From Paenibacillus soyae (GTDB lineage Bacteria; Bacillota; Bacilli; Paenibacillales; Paenibacillaceae), in contig NZ_JANIPJ010000024.1 of assembly GCF_024623455.1 (NCBI RefSeq), forward strand, positions 29,100 to 93,099: DNA of 64,000 nt. The letters are read 5' to 3'. The position numbers were made by a program, and so were the translations under genes. Each line of letters opens with the position of its first letter. The first letter of the stretch is position 1. Shown here piece after piece: positions 7,770 to 16,490 of the stretch. The notes beneath the pieces are model-generated. The model was not told the origin of the DNA. It searched no databases and saw only the letters and a list, made by a program, of their open reading frames with translations.

Positions 7770-9263
7770 ATGGCGCATTCGCCTATTACGATCGTCGGAC
7801 TCGGCTCCGGCGACCCTGATCAATTAACGCTCGGCATCTGGCGTCGGCTGCAGTCGGCGAAGCGCGTGTTCGTGCGGACGGAGCATCATCCCGTGATGGC
7901 GCTTCTGAAGGAACAAGGCATCGCGTACGAGTCGTTCGACGGCGTCTACGAGCAGCATGATTCGTTTCCCGAGGTGTACGAGGCGATAGCCTCTAGGCTG
8001 CTGAAGGAAGCGACAAGCGGCGCGGAGACGTCCGGCGAAGCGATCCTGTATGCCGTTCCCGGTCATCCTATGGTCGCCGAACGCACCGTCCAGCTGCTTC
8101 GCGAGCGCTGCTCCGAAGCCGGGGTCGCGCTGGATGTATTAGGCGGCGAGAGCTTCTTGGACGCCGCATTCGCATCGCTTGGCTTCGACCCGATCGAAGG
8201 CTTCTCGCTTCTGGATGCGGCCGAGCTGCAGCCGTCGGCCCTTCAGCCCCAGCTGCATACGGTAATCGGCCAAGTATACGATGTCTTCACCGCTTCCGAC
8301 GTGAAGCTCGCGCTGATGGAGCGTTATCCGGAGGATTACGAGGTCGTTATCGGCCATGCGCTGGGCGTTGGCGGTCAAGAGCAGATCGTCCGCGTGCCCA
8401 TCTACGAGCTGGATCGCGATCAGGCGTACGGCAATCTCTCGATCATCTACGTCCCTCGCTCCGAGGATCCTGCTTTGCGCAACCGCACGTTCGATCGGCT
8501 TCATGAGATCGTGCGCATCCTTCGTAGCCCGGAGGGCTGTCCGTGGGATCGGGAGCAGACGCATCAATCGATCCGCAAGAACTTCATCGAGGAGCTGTAC
8601 GAAGCGCTGGAAGCGCTCGACAACGACGATCCTGCGGGAATGCAGGAGGAGTTCGGCGACGTCATTCTGCAAGTCATGCTCCACTCGCAGATGGAAGAAG
8701 AGGTGGGAGCGTTCTCCGTGTACGATGTCATCCAGACGCTGAACGAGAAGCTGATCTTCCGCCATCCGCATGTGTTCGGAGACACGGGCGCTCAGAACGC
8801 GGACGAAGCGCTGGCGAACTGGGAAGGCATGAAGGCCGAGGAGAAGAAACGCAAGGGTACGGATGCGGACAGGAAATCGCAGCTGGACGGCATTCCGCCC
8901 GATCTGCCCGCGCTGATGAAGGCGTACAAGCTGCAGAAGAAAGCGGCAAAGGTCGGCTTCGACTGGGACGAGCTTGGTCCGGTGCTGGCGAAGATCGAGG
9001 AGGAGCTGCGCGAGCTTCGCGAAGCGATTTCGGCCGAGGACAAGGAGAAGCAGGCGGACGAGCTGGGCGATCTGCTGTTCGCCGTCGTGAACGCGTCGCG
9101 CTTCATTGACGCCGACCCCGAAGAGGCGCTCTCTCGCACGAATCGAAAGTTTAAGAGCCGATTTCAATATATTGAAGAGCAGCTTCGTATAAACGGCAAA
9201 ACTTTTGACCAAACTGATTTACTAGAGATGGATCGCTGGTGGGAAGAGGCAAAGAGGCAGTAG
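7770..9263 (+). CDS. yabN: YabN: tetrapyrrole-methylase-like domain fused to MazG nucleotide pyrophosphohydrolase
   Basis: 497 residues. Residues 1-225 (ITIVGLGSGDPDQLTLG) form a tetrapyrrole methylase-like domain; residues 230-495 hold two MazG helices bundles, the first with EELYEALEAL and EEFGDVILQVMLHS, the second with DELGDLLFAVVN, giving the EExxE...ExxD metal sites. Known role: MazG enzymes hydrolyse NTPs/dNTPs to monophosphates and clear aberrant nucleotides; the role of the methylase-like half is unresolved in the family. TAGGGAGG precedes the ATG. In the conserved order it lies between yabM and yabO; here HU is placed between yabN and yabO. Confidence 0.95.
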   Translation: MAHSPITIVGLGSGDPDQLTLGIWRRLQSAKRVFVRTEHHPVMALLKEQGIAYESFDGVYEQHDSFPEVYEAIASRLLKEATSGAETSGEAILYAVPGHPMVAERTVQLLRERCSEAGVALDVLGGESFLDAAFASLGFDPIEGFSLLDAAELQPSALQPQLHTVIGQVYDVFTASDVKLALMERYPEDYEVVIGHALGVGGQEQIVRVPIYELDRDQAYGNLSIIYVPRSEDPALRNRTFDRLHEIVRILRSPEGCPWDREQTHQSIRKNFIEELYEALEALDNDDPAGMQEEFGDVILQVMLHSQMEEEVGAFSVYDVIQTLNEKLIFRHPHVFGDTGAQNADEALANWEGMKAEEKKRKGTDADRKSQLDGIPPDLPALMKAYKLQKKAAKVGFDWDELGPVLAKIEEELRELREAISAEDKEKQADELGDLLFAVVNASRFIDADPEEALSRTNRKFKSRFQYIEEQLRINGKTFDQTDLLEMDRWWEEAKRQ

Positions 9264-9287
9264 ACAAAGGTAATAATCAAAATGTCA

Positions 9288-9454
9288 GTTCAAAAAGCTT
9301 GCTTTTCAGCACCGAGAAGGTTGGATGTAGCTAGAAAATGAGGATCGGAGTGTAGCAGCGCTACATGAGAACCGGAAGTTTCGGCTGAATCCAAGATTCG
9401 ACGCCGAATAGTCTACTTGAATAGGCTTCGTGATCAAAAGCGAGCTTTTTGAAC
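9288..9454 (+). repeat. Structured repeat family 1, copy B (167 bp)
   Basis: Left end GTTCAAAAAGCTTGCTTTTC and right end 9432-9454 pair as in copy A, but with the inner TC/GA pairs of copy A replaced by CT/AG, so pairing is kept. The central hairpin core is GTGTAG/CTACAT instead of GCGTAG/CTACGT, again compensatory. It lacks the GTTTCC hairpin of copies A and C. ATTCG-ACGC-CGAAT is present near the right end. The rest of 9264-9646 contains no convincing gene. Confidence 0.83.
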
Positions 9455-9646
9455 ATCCTCTACTAGAATTTCGCCATATTTCGCCTCTATTCTGCACTAT
9501 TCCCAAAAAATTTTATCGACATCAGCAGGATTTTGTAGAGACGGGCAGAATAAGTATTCTTCGGAAGAGCAGATTTTGCCAAAGGGTTAGCCGCTATTCT
9601 ATCGGCAGCCAAAAATAACCGTTAACTAATTAGGAGGAATATTCAC

Positions 9647-9919
9647 ATGAACAAAACAGACCTGATCAACAACATCGCAGAAAAAAGCGGATTGACAAAA
9701 CGCGACGTAGAATCCGTACTGAACGGCTTCCTCGGCGAAGTAACAGACGCGCTTGCTAGCGGCGACAAAGTACAATTGATCGGCTTCGGTACTTTCGAAA
9801 CTCGCAAACGTTCCGGCCGCGTAGGCCGCAACCCGCAAACGGGTAAAGAAATCACGATCCCTGAATCCAAAGTTCCTGCGTTCAAAGCAGGCAACAAGCT
9901 GAAAGAAGCGATCAAGTAA
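9647..9919 (+). CDS. hup: DNA-binding protein HU
   Basis: 90 residues, the standard HU length. MNKTDLINNIAEKSGLTKRD, the GFGTFE turn, and the DNA-contacting arm with RVGRNPQTG are unmistakable. HU is a dimeric nucleoid protein that bends DNA. TTAGGAGGAATATTCAC gives a strong ribosome binding site. Its codons are the biased set of a highly expressed gene. It stops three bases before rqcP, so the two are co-transcribed. In B. subtilis hbs lies elsewhere; the placement between yabN and yabO is a Paenibacillaceae-type arrangement. Confidence 0.97.
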   Translation: MNKTDLINNIAEKSGLTKRDVESVLNGFLGEVTDALASGDKVQLIGFGTFETRKRSGRVGRNPQTGKEITIPESKVPAFKAGNKLKEAIK

Positions 9920-9922
9920 TAC

Positions 9923-10222
9923 ATGCGCTTAGATAAATTTCTCAAGGTGTCCCGGCTGATCAAGCGCCGCACCGTCGCGAAGGACGTATCCGAGCAAGGA
10001 CGCGTCTGGATCAACGGTCGCGAAGCGAAAGCTAGCAGCGCCGTGAAAGTCGGAGACCAGCTCCAAATCCAATACGGTCAGAAGATCGTAACGGTCCGCG
10101 TGGAGCGTCTCTCGGAGACGACCCGCAAGGATGAAGCCGGCGAGCTCTATACCTTGGTGAAAGAAGAACAGCGGCCCCGCGATACCGGTCTTGACTGGGA
10201 GAGCGGCAAGAGCACGCCATAA
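9923..10222 (+). CDS. rqcP: S4-domain ribosome quality-control protein RqcP (YabO)
   Basis: 99 residues. An S4 RNA-binding domain fills residues 1-60 (MRLDKFLKVSRLIKRRTVAK...GRVWINGREAKASSAVKVGD). RqcP, formerly YabO, binds stalled 50S subunits carrying peptidyl-tRNA together with RqcH and supports C-terminal alanine tailing of stalled nascent chains. The protein is a few residues longer than in B. subtilis (86), with a polar C-terminal tail. It starts three bases after the HU stop codon, so translational coupling is likely, and ends before a strong terminator. Confidence 0.94.
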   Translation: MRLDKFLKVSRLIKRRTVAKDVSEQGRVWINGREAKASSAVKVGDQLQIQYGQKIVTVRVERLSETTRKDEAGELYTLVKEEQRPRDTGLDWESGKSTP

Positions 10223-10239
10223 CCTACTTATAACGCCGC

Positions 10240-10278
10240 AAGCCGGCGCCTTCGGAAGAAGGCGCCGGCTTGTTTTTT
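10240..10278 (+). terminator. Strong terminator after rqcP
   Basis: AAGCCGGCGCCTTC-GGAA-GAAGGCGCCGGCTT, a 14-bp perfect stem, followed by GTTTTTT. Confidence 0.95.
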
Positions 10279-10405
10279 CTTTTGAGCGAATTTGCCATAA
10301 GGAAATGACAATATCCTTCCGATATAAACAAGGAATAGAGTCGGGTATTGTAGAATGAGGTCTAATACGACCATGGCTTCCACATAAACAAGGGGTGTCA
10401 TCACG

Positions 10406-13400
10406 ATGCTGCAGCAGTTGTTCAGCAATCTTACGCTTGTACTGGTTTTCTTAATTCTATCCGCGCCCTTCTACGGGCGTTATCCTTATACCAAGTGGAC
10501 GCTTCTGCACAAGATCGGAATCGGGGTCGTCCAAGGGTTGTTCGGGGTCATTCTTCTCTCCTTTACGATCGAGCTCGACAATAACGTGGTCATCGATTAT
10601 CGCTATCTCTCCATCCTTATTTCCGCCTATTACGGCGGTCTTCCCTCGGCCGTTGTAAGCACGGTCATCATAGCCTTCTGCCGGTTATTCTATGACGGCA
10701 CCGTCGACGAAACCGCCGTTCTGGCAGCCTTGCTCTCGCTGGGTGTCGGCATAAGCTCCGCGATAATCGGCAGATTGGTATATCGTTACTGGCCGAAATG
10801 GTTCGCGATGCTTGGCTTTGCAAGCGTGTCGATCAGCGCGAGTCTCCTCTATCGGATCGGACCGGAGGACGGCCTCGGCGTGGTCATACAATTCATTTCG
10901 CTTATGCTCGTCGGCGGTCTCATCGTCGCGGCTTTTATCCATGTGCAGAACTATCTCCGGGAGAGGGCGGAGCTTAACAAGCGAATCTCCCGCTTAACCG
11001 AGCAATTCCAGACGCTTGAGCTCAAGGAGGTGTACGAACGGACGCTGCTGGAGATGCTGGGCTTCCTTCGGGTCAGCTTCGGGAGCATCTACAGCGTGGA
11101 TAACGGAAAAAACAAGATGTTCTGCAGGGCGGTCAGGGGCAAGCTTCTCGAGGTGGGGCCCCACGAAACCCATACGGTAACCGAGGCGATGGATGCCGTC
11201 GTTGCGACCGGCAAAGCGGCTATCTATCCGAATTGGAGGCGGCGGCGCCCCGATAGCAAGATGGAGGACGGCCTGTATCGGATGGGTGTCAGATCGACGA
11301 TCCATATTCCGGTCATCTATAACGGCAAGGTTATCGCCGTCATTAATTTGGGCTCCGATATTCCCGGCTATATGTCGCAGAAGCAAATTCAATTGATGAA
11401 TCCGATCGCCTCCCTCCTCGGGTTCTCGGTATCGCTGAAATACGCGGAAGGCAAGTATAAGGCGGTCAGCGAGTCGGATCAAGACGCGGTCATTCTGGCG
11501 GACAGCGAACTGAACATTATTTCCTGGAATCGCGGAGCCGAGACGATGTTCGGCTATTCGAACGAAGAGGCGCTCGGCATGCCGCTGTGCGACGTCATCT
11601 CGGAGCGTCAACGCGATGCTTACCGGCGGGAAATGGAGCAGTACCGGATCGCGGAGCATGACGCGGCCTGGGAAGGCTCTATGGAGCTGGAAGGCCAAAG
11701 AAAAAATCGTTCCGTGTTCCCCGTCGATATAACGCCTAACAAGTGGCAGACGGCCGGCACGCTTTATTTCTCCTGCATCATTAGAGACATAACCGTAAGG
11801 AAGGATTCCGAGCGGCTGTTGTCGGAATCCGTCAGCAAGTACCGCGCGCTCGTCGGCCATGCGGTGGATATGTTCTTCATGACGGAGTTTAACCCGGAGC
11901 CCATGACGATTCTGGAGGTTAACGAGCGGGTCTGTCAGGTGCTGGGCTACACGCGGGAAGAGCTGTTCAAGATGACGCCTTATGATCTTGGGGTTCAAGA
12001 TGAGACGCTTCGGCAAGGGCATAAGCACGTCATCCAGCAACTGGTCGAAACGGGATTCGCCAAGTTCGAGATGCGGGTGAGGTCGAAGGGCGGAGAGATC
12101 ATTCCGGTCGAGTCGGTCACCAAAATTATCGAGCTGCAGGGCAAAAGAGTGTCGATCAGCGTCCTTCGCGATATGACCGACCGGCAAAAGACGGAGCTTG
12201 CGCTCAAAGAAAGCGAGGAGCGTTACCGTCGTCTGATCGAGCTTCTGCCGGATACGGTTGCGGTTCATGCGAACGGAGAGGTCGTCTACGTGAACGAAGC
12301 CGGCGTTCGCATGTTCGGCGCGGCCAAACCGGAGGATATTATCGGCCGGCGCTTGCTGGAGTTCATCCATCCGGATTCGCGCGAGCTGGTCAAATCGCGG
12401 ATTTCGATGACGCTGACCACGCAATTGCAGGCGCCGCCTGTCGAGCAACGACTAGTGCGGGTAGATGGCGCGCCGTTCGAAGCGATCGTGCAGTCCAACC
12501 GGATCATCTACCGCGGCGAGGAATCGGTGCTTGTGGTCGCGCACGATATTACCGAGCGGAAACGGGCCGAGCAGGCCATGAGGGAGAGCGAGGAGCGTTA
12601 CCGGAGGGTATTCGAGCTGTCTCCCAACGCAATTTGCCTCTATGACGCGGAAGGGACGATCGTCTACGCCAACGGGAAAGCGGCAAGCTTATTTGCGGCT
12701 TCGGAGCTGTCTGCTCTATTGGGGAAGAACAAATTCGAGCTCGCCCACCCGAATGACCGGAACGAAGTCGAGGAGCGTTTTGCCTTGATGCTAAAAGAAG
12801 AATTGTCGCAAATGACGTACGAGAGCCACTATTTGACGCTGAGCGGTTCTGTCTTCATCGCGGAGGTGTCGATCACATGCGTGCATTTCGGCGGCAAGCC
12901 GCATAACCTGGCCTATATTCGGGATATATCCAAGAGCCGGGAGGAAGAGGAGAAGCTGCAGGAGATGAACCGCATGCTCAAGGAGCTGTCCGCGCTTGAC
13001 GGCCTGACCGGCATCGCGAACCGAAGAGCCTTCGACGAGGCCTTCCAGCAGGCTTGGCAGACTTCAGCCGGCGAATCGTCGCCTCTCTCGATTATCCTGT
13101 TCGATATTGATTACTTCAAGCTGTACAACGATACGTACGGGCATCTAGGCGGGGATGCCTGCCTGAAGAGCATCGCCTCCAGCCTGAAGCCTCTAATCGG
13201 TAAGCCCGGCGAAGTGCTGGCTAGATACGGCGGAGAAGAATTCGTCGTGCTGCTGCCGGGCGCGGACTCTGCGGCAGCGATGGAAGCGGCGGAGCGAATC
13301 AAGGGACGGATCGCATCCCTCCGCATTCCGCATAAGGCGTCTAAAGTGAGCGATTACGTGACCGTCAGCCTTGGCGCGGCGACCATGATTGCGATGCCGG

Positions 13401-13495
13401 GGCTTGACCGCACGGAAATGGTCGAATTCGCCGACAAAGCGTTGTATCAAGCGAAGCTTGCGGGCCGAAACCGTATTTATACAGCTGCAGTATGA
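10406..13495 (+). CDS. Membrane sensor diguanylate cyclase (7TM-LytS type, GAF, four PAS, GGDEF)
   Basis: 1029 residues. Residues 1-185 hold five or six membrane helices resembling the 5TMR/LytS sensor region; about 195-345 is a GAF-like domain; PAS domains follow near 350-465, 470-595, 600-722 and 725-845 (ESEERYRRL and ESEERYRRV begin two of them); a GGDEF domain runs from 860 to the end. The active site reads ARYGGEEF (about residue 941), an active-type motif, so the protein should make c-di-GMP from two GTP. The inhibitory I-site is KPGE rather than RxxD, so product inhibition may be weak. No EAL domain is present. It has its own transcription unit after a terminator. It may feed the c-di-GMP riboswitches at 60228 and 62533, but that link is inference. 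Confidence 0.93.
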   Translation: MLQQLFSNLTLVLVFLILSAPFYGRYPYTKWTLLHKIGIGVVQGLFGVILLSFTIELDNNVVIDYRYLSILISAYYGGLPSAVVSTVIIAFCRLFYDGTVDETAVLAALLSLGVGISSAIIGRLVYRYWPKWFAMLGFASVSISASLLYRIGPEDGLGVVIQFISLMLVGGLIVAAFIHVQNYLRERAELNKRISRLTEQFQTLELKEVYERTLLEMLGFLRVSFGSIYSVDNGKNKMFCRAVRGKLLEVGPHETHTVTEAMDAVVATGKAAIYPNWRRRRPDSKMEDGLYRMGVRSTIHIPVIYNGKVIAVINLGSDIPGYMSQKQIQLMNPIASLLGFSVSLKYAEGKYKAVSESDQDAVILADSELNIISWNRGAETMFGYSNEEALGMPLCDVISERQRDAYRREMEQYRIAEHDAAWEGSMELEGQRKNRSVFPVDITPNKWQTAGTLYFSCIIRDITVRKDSERLLSESVSKYRALVGHAVDMFFMTEFNPEPMTILEVNERVCQVLGYTREELFKMTPYDLGVQDETLRQGHKHVIQQLVETGFAKFEMRVRSKGGEIIPVESVTKIIELQGKRVSISVLRDMTDRQKTELALKESEERYRRLIELLPDTVAVHANGEVVYVNEAGVRMFGAAKPEDIIGRRLLEFIHPDSRELVKSRISMTLTTQLQAPPVEQRLVRVDGAPFEAIVQSNRIIYRGEESVLVVAHDITERKRAEQAMRESEERYRRVFELSPNAICLYDAEGTIVYANGKAASLFAASELSALLGKNKFELAHPNDRNEVEERFALMLKEELSQMTYESHYLTLSGSVFIAEVSITCVHFGGKPHNLAYIRDISKSREEEEKLQEMNRMLKELSALDGLTGIANRRAFDEAFQQAWQTSAGESSPLSIILFDIDYFKLYNDTYGHLGGDACLKSIASSLKPLIGKPGEVLARYGGEEFVVLLPGADSAAAMEAAERIKGRIASLRIPHKASKVSDYVTVSLGAATMIAMPGLDRTEMVEFADKALYQAKLAGRNRIYTAAV

Positions 13496-13549
13496 GAAGC
13501 GGCGAAATGCCAAAAGATAAGCCCATCTGTCAAGATGGGGGTTTAGAGG

Positions 13550-15007
13550 ATGGAGAAGGAAAAGGCTTCGGGCCAGAGCACTCTCGTCAGGGGGCTCAAG
13601 GCCCGTCATATGACGATGATCGCCATCGGCGGCTCAATCGGAACGGGGTTGTTCCTTGCCAGCGGCGGGGCGATTGCCTCAGCCGGGCCGGGCGGGGCGC
13701 TGATTGCCTATGGGGCGATCGGCCTCATGGTTTATTTTCTGATGACGAGTCTTGGCGAGATGGCCGCTTATATGCCCGTGCCCGGATCGTTCAGCACTTA
13801 TGCGGGCAAATTCGTCGATCCCGCGCTAGGCTTCGCGCTCGGATGGAACTACTGGTTTAACTGGGCCATCACGATCGCGGCGGAGATCGCGGCAGCGAAT
13901 CTGATCGTGAAGTATTGGCTGCCTCAATCTTCGACGATGCTCTGGAGCGTTATTTTTCTGGGGGTCATGTCGGGAATCAACTACTTGTCCGTCCGCGCTT
14001 ACGGGGAATCGGAATATTGGTTCTCGTTCCTGAAGGTGGCGACGGTAATTCTCTTCATCGTCATCGGACTGCTTATGATCGTCGGGATCATGGGCGGGCA
14101 TACGGGGGGCATACGATGGATGGGCGAAGGGGAAACGGCGTTCCCCGGCGGCTTCCTTGCGGTATTCGGCGTGTTCATGGCGGCCGGCTTCTCCTTCCAG
14201 GGCACGGAACTGATCGGGATAGCGGCCGGGGAGAGCGAGGATCCCGCGCGCAGCGTGCCGAAGGCGGTTAAGCAAATTTTTTGGCGCATCCTCATCTTCT
14301 ATATTCTCTCGCTGTTCGTCGTGGGCGCAATCATTTCCTACAAGGATCCGCTGCTCCTGCAATCCGGTATCGAGAATATCGCCGTCAGCCCGTTTACGAT
14401 CGTGTTCGAGCGGGCGGGCCTTGCTTTTGCCGCGTCGCTTATGAACGCGATTATTCTGACCTCCGTGCTCTCCGCGGGAACGTCGGGCATGTATGCCTCG
14501 ACCCGCATGCTGTGGGTGCTGGCCAAGGAAGGCAAAGCCCCGGCATGGCTGAAAGTCCTGAACCGGCGCGGCATCCCGATCGCGGCGCTCCTCGTCACGT
14601 CGGCCGTCGGCATGCTGGCGTTCCTCGCCTCCCTATTCGGAGAAGGGGTCGTCTACACCTGGCTGCTGAACGCTTCCGGCATGTGCGGCTTCCTGGCCTG
14701 GATCGGCATTGCGATCAGCCATTACCGGTTCCGCAGAGCGTTCGCGGCCCAAGGGCGGAGCCTCGACGAGCTGCCGTATCGGGCGTTGTGGTTTCCGTTC
14801 GGGCCTCTCTTCGCGTTTCTGGTCTGCTTCGTCGTTATGGCCGGTCAAGGTTATGCCCAGTTTCTCGGCGGCGCGATCGATTGGAAAGGCGTCCTCGCCA
14901 CCTATCTCGGCATTCCCCTGTTCCTGCTTATTTACCTCGGCTACAAGCGGAAGTACCGGACGAAGCTGATTCCGCTTCGGGAATGCCGTTTGAGCCCGGA
15001 GGATTAA
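13550..15007 (+). CDS. Amino-acid permease, APC superfamily (LysP/AAT-like)
   Basis: 485 residues, twelve membrane segments, close to the length of LysP (489). The first helix reads MIAIGGSIGTGLFLASGG, the conserved unwound GSGIG-type substrate-binding loop of AAT-family permeases, followed by GEMAAYMPVPGSFSTYAGKF, which is characteristic. It imports an amino acid with protons; residues resemble lysine-type permeases but specificity cannot be fixed by eye. A small hairpin CCCATCT-GTCA-AGATGGG lies directly before the ribosome binding region. It starts 55 bases after the cyclase gene and could be co-transcribed with it. Neither gene is part of the B. subtilis order at this place. Confidence 0.9.
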   Translation: MEKEKASGQSTLVRGLKARHMTMIAIGGSIGTGLFLASGGAIASAGPGGALIAYGAIGLMVYFLMTSLGEMAAYMPVPGSFSTYAGKFVDPALGFALGWNYWFNWAITIAAEIAAANLIVKYWLPQSSTMLWSVIFLGVMSGINYLSVRAYGESEYWFSFLKVATVILFIVIGLLMIVGIMGGHTGGIRWMGEGETAFPGGFLAVFGVFMAAGFSFQGTELIGIAAGESEDPARSVPKAVKQIFWRILIFYILSLFVVGAIISYKDPLLLQSGIENIAVSPFTIVFERAGLAFAASLMNAIILTSVLSAGTSGMYASTRMLWVLAKEGKAPAWLKVLNRRGIPIAALLVTSAVGMLAFLASLFGEGVVYTWLLNASGMCGFLAWIGIAISHYRFRRAFAAQGRSLDELPYRALWFPFGPLFAFLVCFVVMAGQGYAQFLGGAIDWKGVLATYLGIPLFLLIYLGYKRKYRTKLIPLRECRLSPED

Positions 15008-15087
15008 CAAGAAGCTTAGGTCCGGTTCTAAACCTTGTCTCTCTCCCATAGAGTAATAGAGAAATTAACGAAGCGGGGGACGAGTCT

Positions 15088-15375
15088 ATGGTCGAATCGG
15101 GCAAAGGGCAGAAAAATCAAGAGATCAGAATGATCAATCGGAAGCTGCTGGAGCTGACCGGCGTGGTGAACGTGGAGAGCTTCGACAGCGAGGAGTTTCT
15201 TCTGGAGACGGAGCTGGGCTTCCTGACCGTCACGGGTCAAAATCTTCATATTAAGCATTTGAGCCTGGAGCAAGGGCTCGTCGCGATAGAAGGCTACGTT
15301 CATTCCCTCGCCTATTTGGACGGTACGTCCGCGAATAACAAATCCAAAGGCTTGTTCGGGAAGCTGTTCAAGTGA
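15088..15375 (+). CDS. yabP: Sporulation protein YabP
   Basis: 95 residues, family length. INRKLLELTGVVNVESFDSE followed by LETELGFLTVTGQNLHIKHL is the YabP signature. YabP is produced in the mother cell under sigma-E in B. subtilis, in an operon with yabQ, and is related to YqfC. No catalytic residues are recognised. AAGCGGGGGACGAGTCT precedes the ATG. It overlaps yabQ by four bases (GTGA), so translation is coupled. Confidence 0.94.
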   Translation: MVESGKGQKNQEIRMINRKLLELTGVVNVESFDSEEFLLETELGFLTVTGQNLHIKHLSLEQGLVAIEGYVHSLAYLDGTSANNKSKGLFGKLFK

Positions 15376-15989
15376 CCTTAACGACTCAATGGCTGACGGT
15401 GGCCGTCATGCTGTTATCCGGTCTCGGGATGGGCGTCGTATTCGATGGATACCGCGTCGTGTCGAACGAGCTGAGATTTCCGCGCTGGTGGCTGCCGGTG
15501 CTCGATATCCTTTATTGGATGGCGGCCGCGGTCGTCGTCTTCCTAATGCTGTATGCCAGCAACAATGGCGAGGTGCGGGCATACGTTTTTTTGGGACTGG
15601 CTATCGGCGTCATTCTGTATTATTGGCTGCTTAGCAAGCAAGTGATCGCGCTCGTGAAATGGGTCATAGAGGCGGTCCGGGCGCTGATCCGTTTCTTGCT
15701 CAAGGTGTTCGATTTTGTCATCATTAAACCGATTCTCCTGCTATATAAGGCGGTTCTTGTCATCTTGGGATTTGGGACTGCGCTCACTATTTTCCTCCTG
15801 AAAATTGTGGTACAATTGGTTCGTCCAATTTGGCTTTTGCTGCTATGGCTGGCAAAACCGGTCACGCGTCCGATGGGGCGATGGCTGAAGCCGCACTGGG
15901 AGCGATGGCGCGCGGAGGAACGTCTCATGAAGGGACTGGCTGCCGTGAAGAGCCTTTGGAATCAATGGTTCAGGAGGGAGAAGCGATAA
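15372..15989 (+). CDS. yabQ: Spore cortex biosynthesis protein YabQ
   Basis: 205 residues, about four or five hydrophobic helices in the first 160 residues and a basic C-terminal tail. GTG start overlaps the yabP stop. QWLTVAVMLLSGLGMGVVFD and the YRV motif after it fit YabQ, a mother-cell membrane protein required for cortex formation in B. subtilis. The stop codon overlaps the divIC start (TAATG). The gene order yabP-yabQ-divIC is conserved, which supports the assignment. Confidence 0.92.
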   Translation: MTLTTQWLTVAVMLLSGLGMGVVFDGYRVVSNELRFPRWWLPVLDILYWMAAAVVVFLMLYASNNGEVRAYVFLGLAIGVILYYWLLSKQVIALVKWVIEAVRALIRFLLKVFDFVIIKPILLLYKAVLVILGFGTALTIFLLKIVVQLVRPIWLLLLWLAKPVTRPMGRWLKPHWERWRAEERLMKGLAAVKSLWNQWFRREKR

Positions 15990-16291
15990 TGGCAACTGCT
16001 ACTGCGAAGCAGTCGGCACCGGCCTCGAAACGCCGGTACAGGCTCTGGATGATGTTCGTCGTCCTGTTCATGGGCTGGGCGGGTTATACGTTATTCGGAC
16101 AGATGCAGCAGCAGAAGGCAACGTACCAGAAGCTGACCACCATCGAGGACGGGATCGAGGAGACTCGCGCCCAGACCGAAGAACTGACCAAGAGAGTCGA
16201 ACAATTGAACGATCCGGAGTATATCTCTCAGCTCGCGACCAAGGAACTGGGCATGGTGAAAGAGGGAGAACAGCAGATCTTCAGCGAATAA
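15989..16291 (+). CDS. divIC: Septum formation initiator DivIC (FtsB family)
   Basis: 100 residues: a basic cytoplasmic N-terminus, one membrane helix (about residues 20-38, LWMMFVVLFMGWAGYTLFG), then an extracytoplasmic coiled coil and the DPEYISQLATKELGMVKEGE motif typical of DivIC/FtsB. It acts with FtsL and DivIB in the divisome and is also needed for the polar septum at sporulation. ATG 15989 was chosen over the upstream 15830 codon because CAGGAGGGAG stands before it and it overlaps the yabQ stop. Confidence 0.94.
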   Translation: MATATAKQSAPASKRRYRLWMMFVVLFMGWAGYTLFGQMQQQKATYQKLTTIEDGIEETRAQTEELTKRVEQLNDPEYISQLATKELGMVKEGEQQIFSE

Positions 16292-16399
16292 TCCGGGCGG
16301 CCTGGCAGGATGAACGTCTGTTGACCTTGCTTCCGCCATTCGGTTATAATCACGGTAGATACAAGACTTTTGCTTACGGGGCGTTTTTGTTCCATATAT

Positions 16400-16467
16400 C
16401 ATGCTTACGAAGTAAGTTTTGTTTCATCATTCGCCTAGATATAGGCGATAAGCTTTCAACAAAACTT
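16400..16467 (+). promoter_or_regulatory. Nested hairpin in the yabR leader
   Basis: AAGTTTTGTT (16414-16423) pairs with AACAAAACTT (16458-16467), enclosing TCGCCTA-GATA-TAGGCGA-type pairing (16431-16448). A smaller CTTAC-GAA-GTAAG hairpin precedes it. The 12-mer ATGCTTACGAAG here also occurs in repeat copy A. It ends 24 bases before the yabR start codon. Confidence 0.65.
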
Positions 16468-16490
16468 TTAAGAGAGGAACATTTTATTTT

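Noticed and set aside
9264..9646. Complete insertion sequence around repeat copy B
   Set aside because: No transposase or remnant is visible; the region holds only the short structured element.
13510..13549. Lysine riboswitch before the LysP-like permease
   Set aside because: Only a 7-bp hairpin is present in about 40 bases; the lysine aptamer needs some 170.
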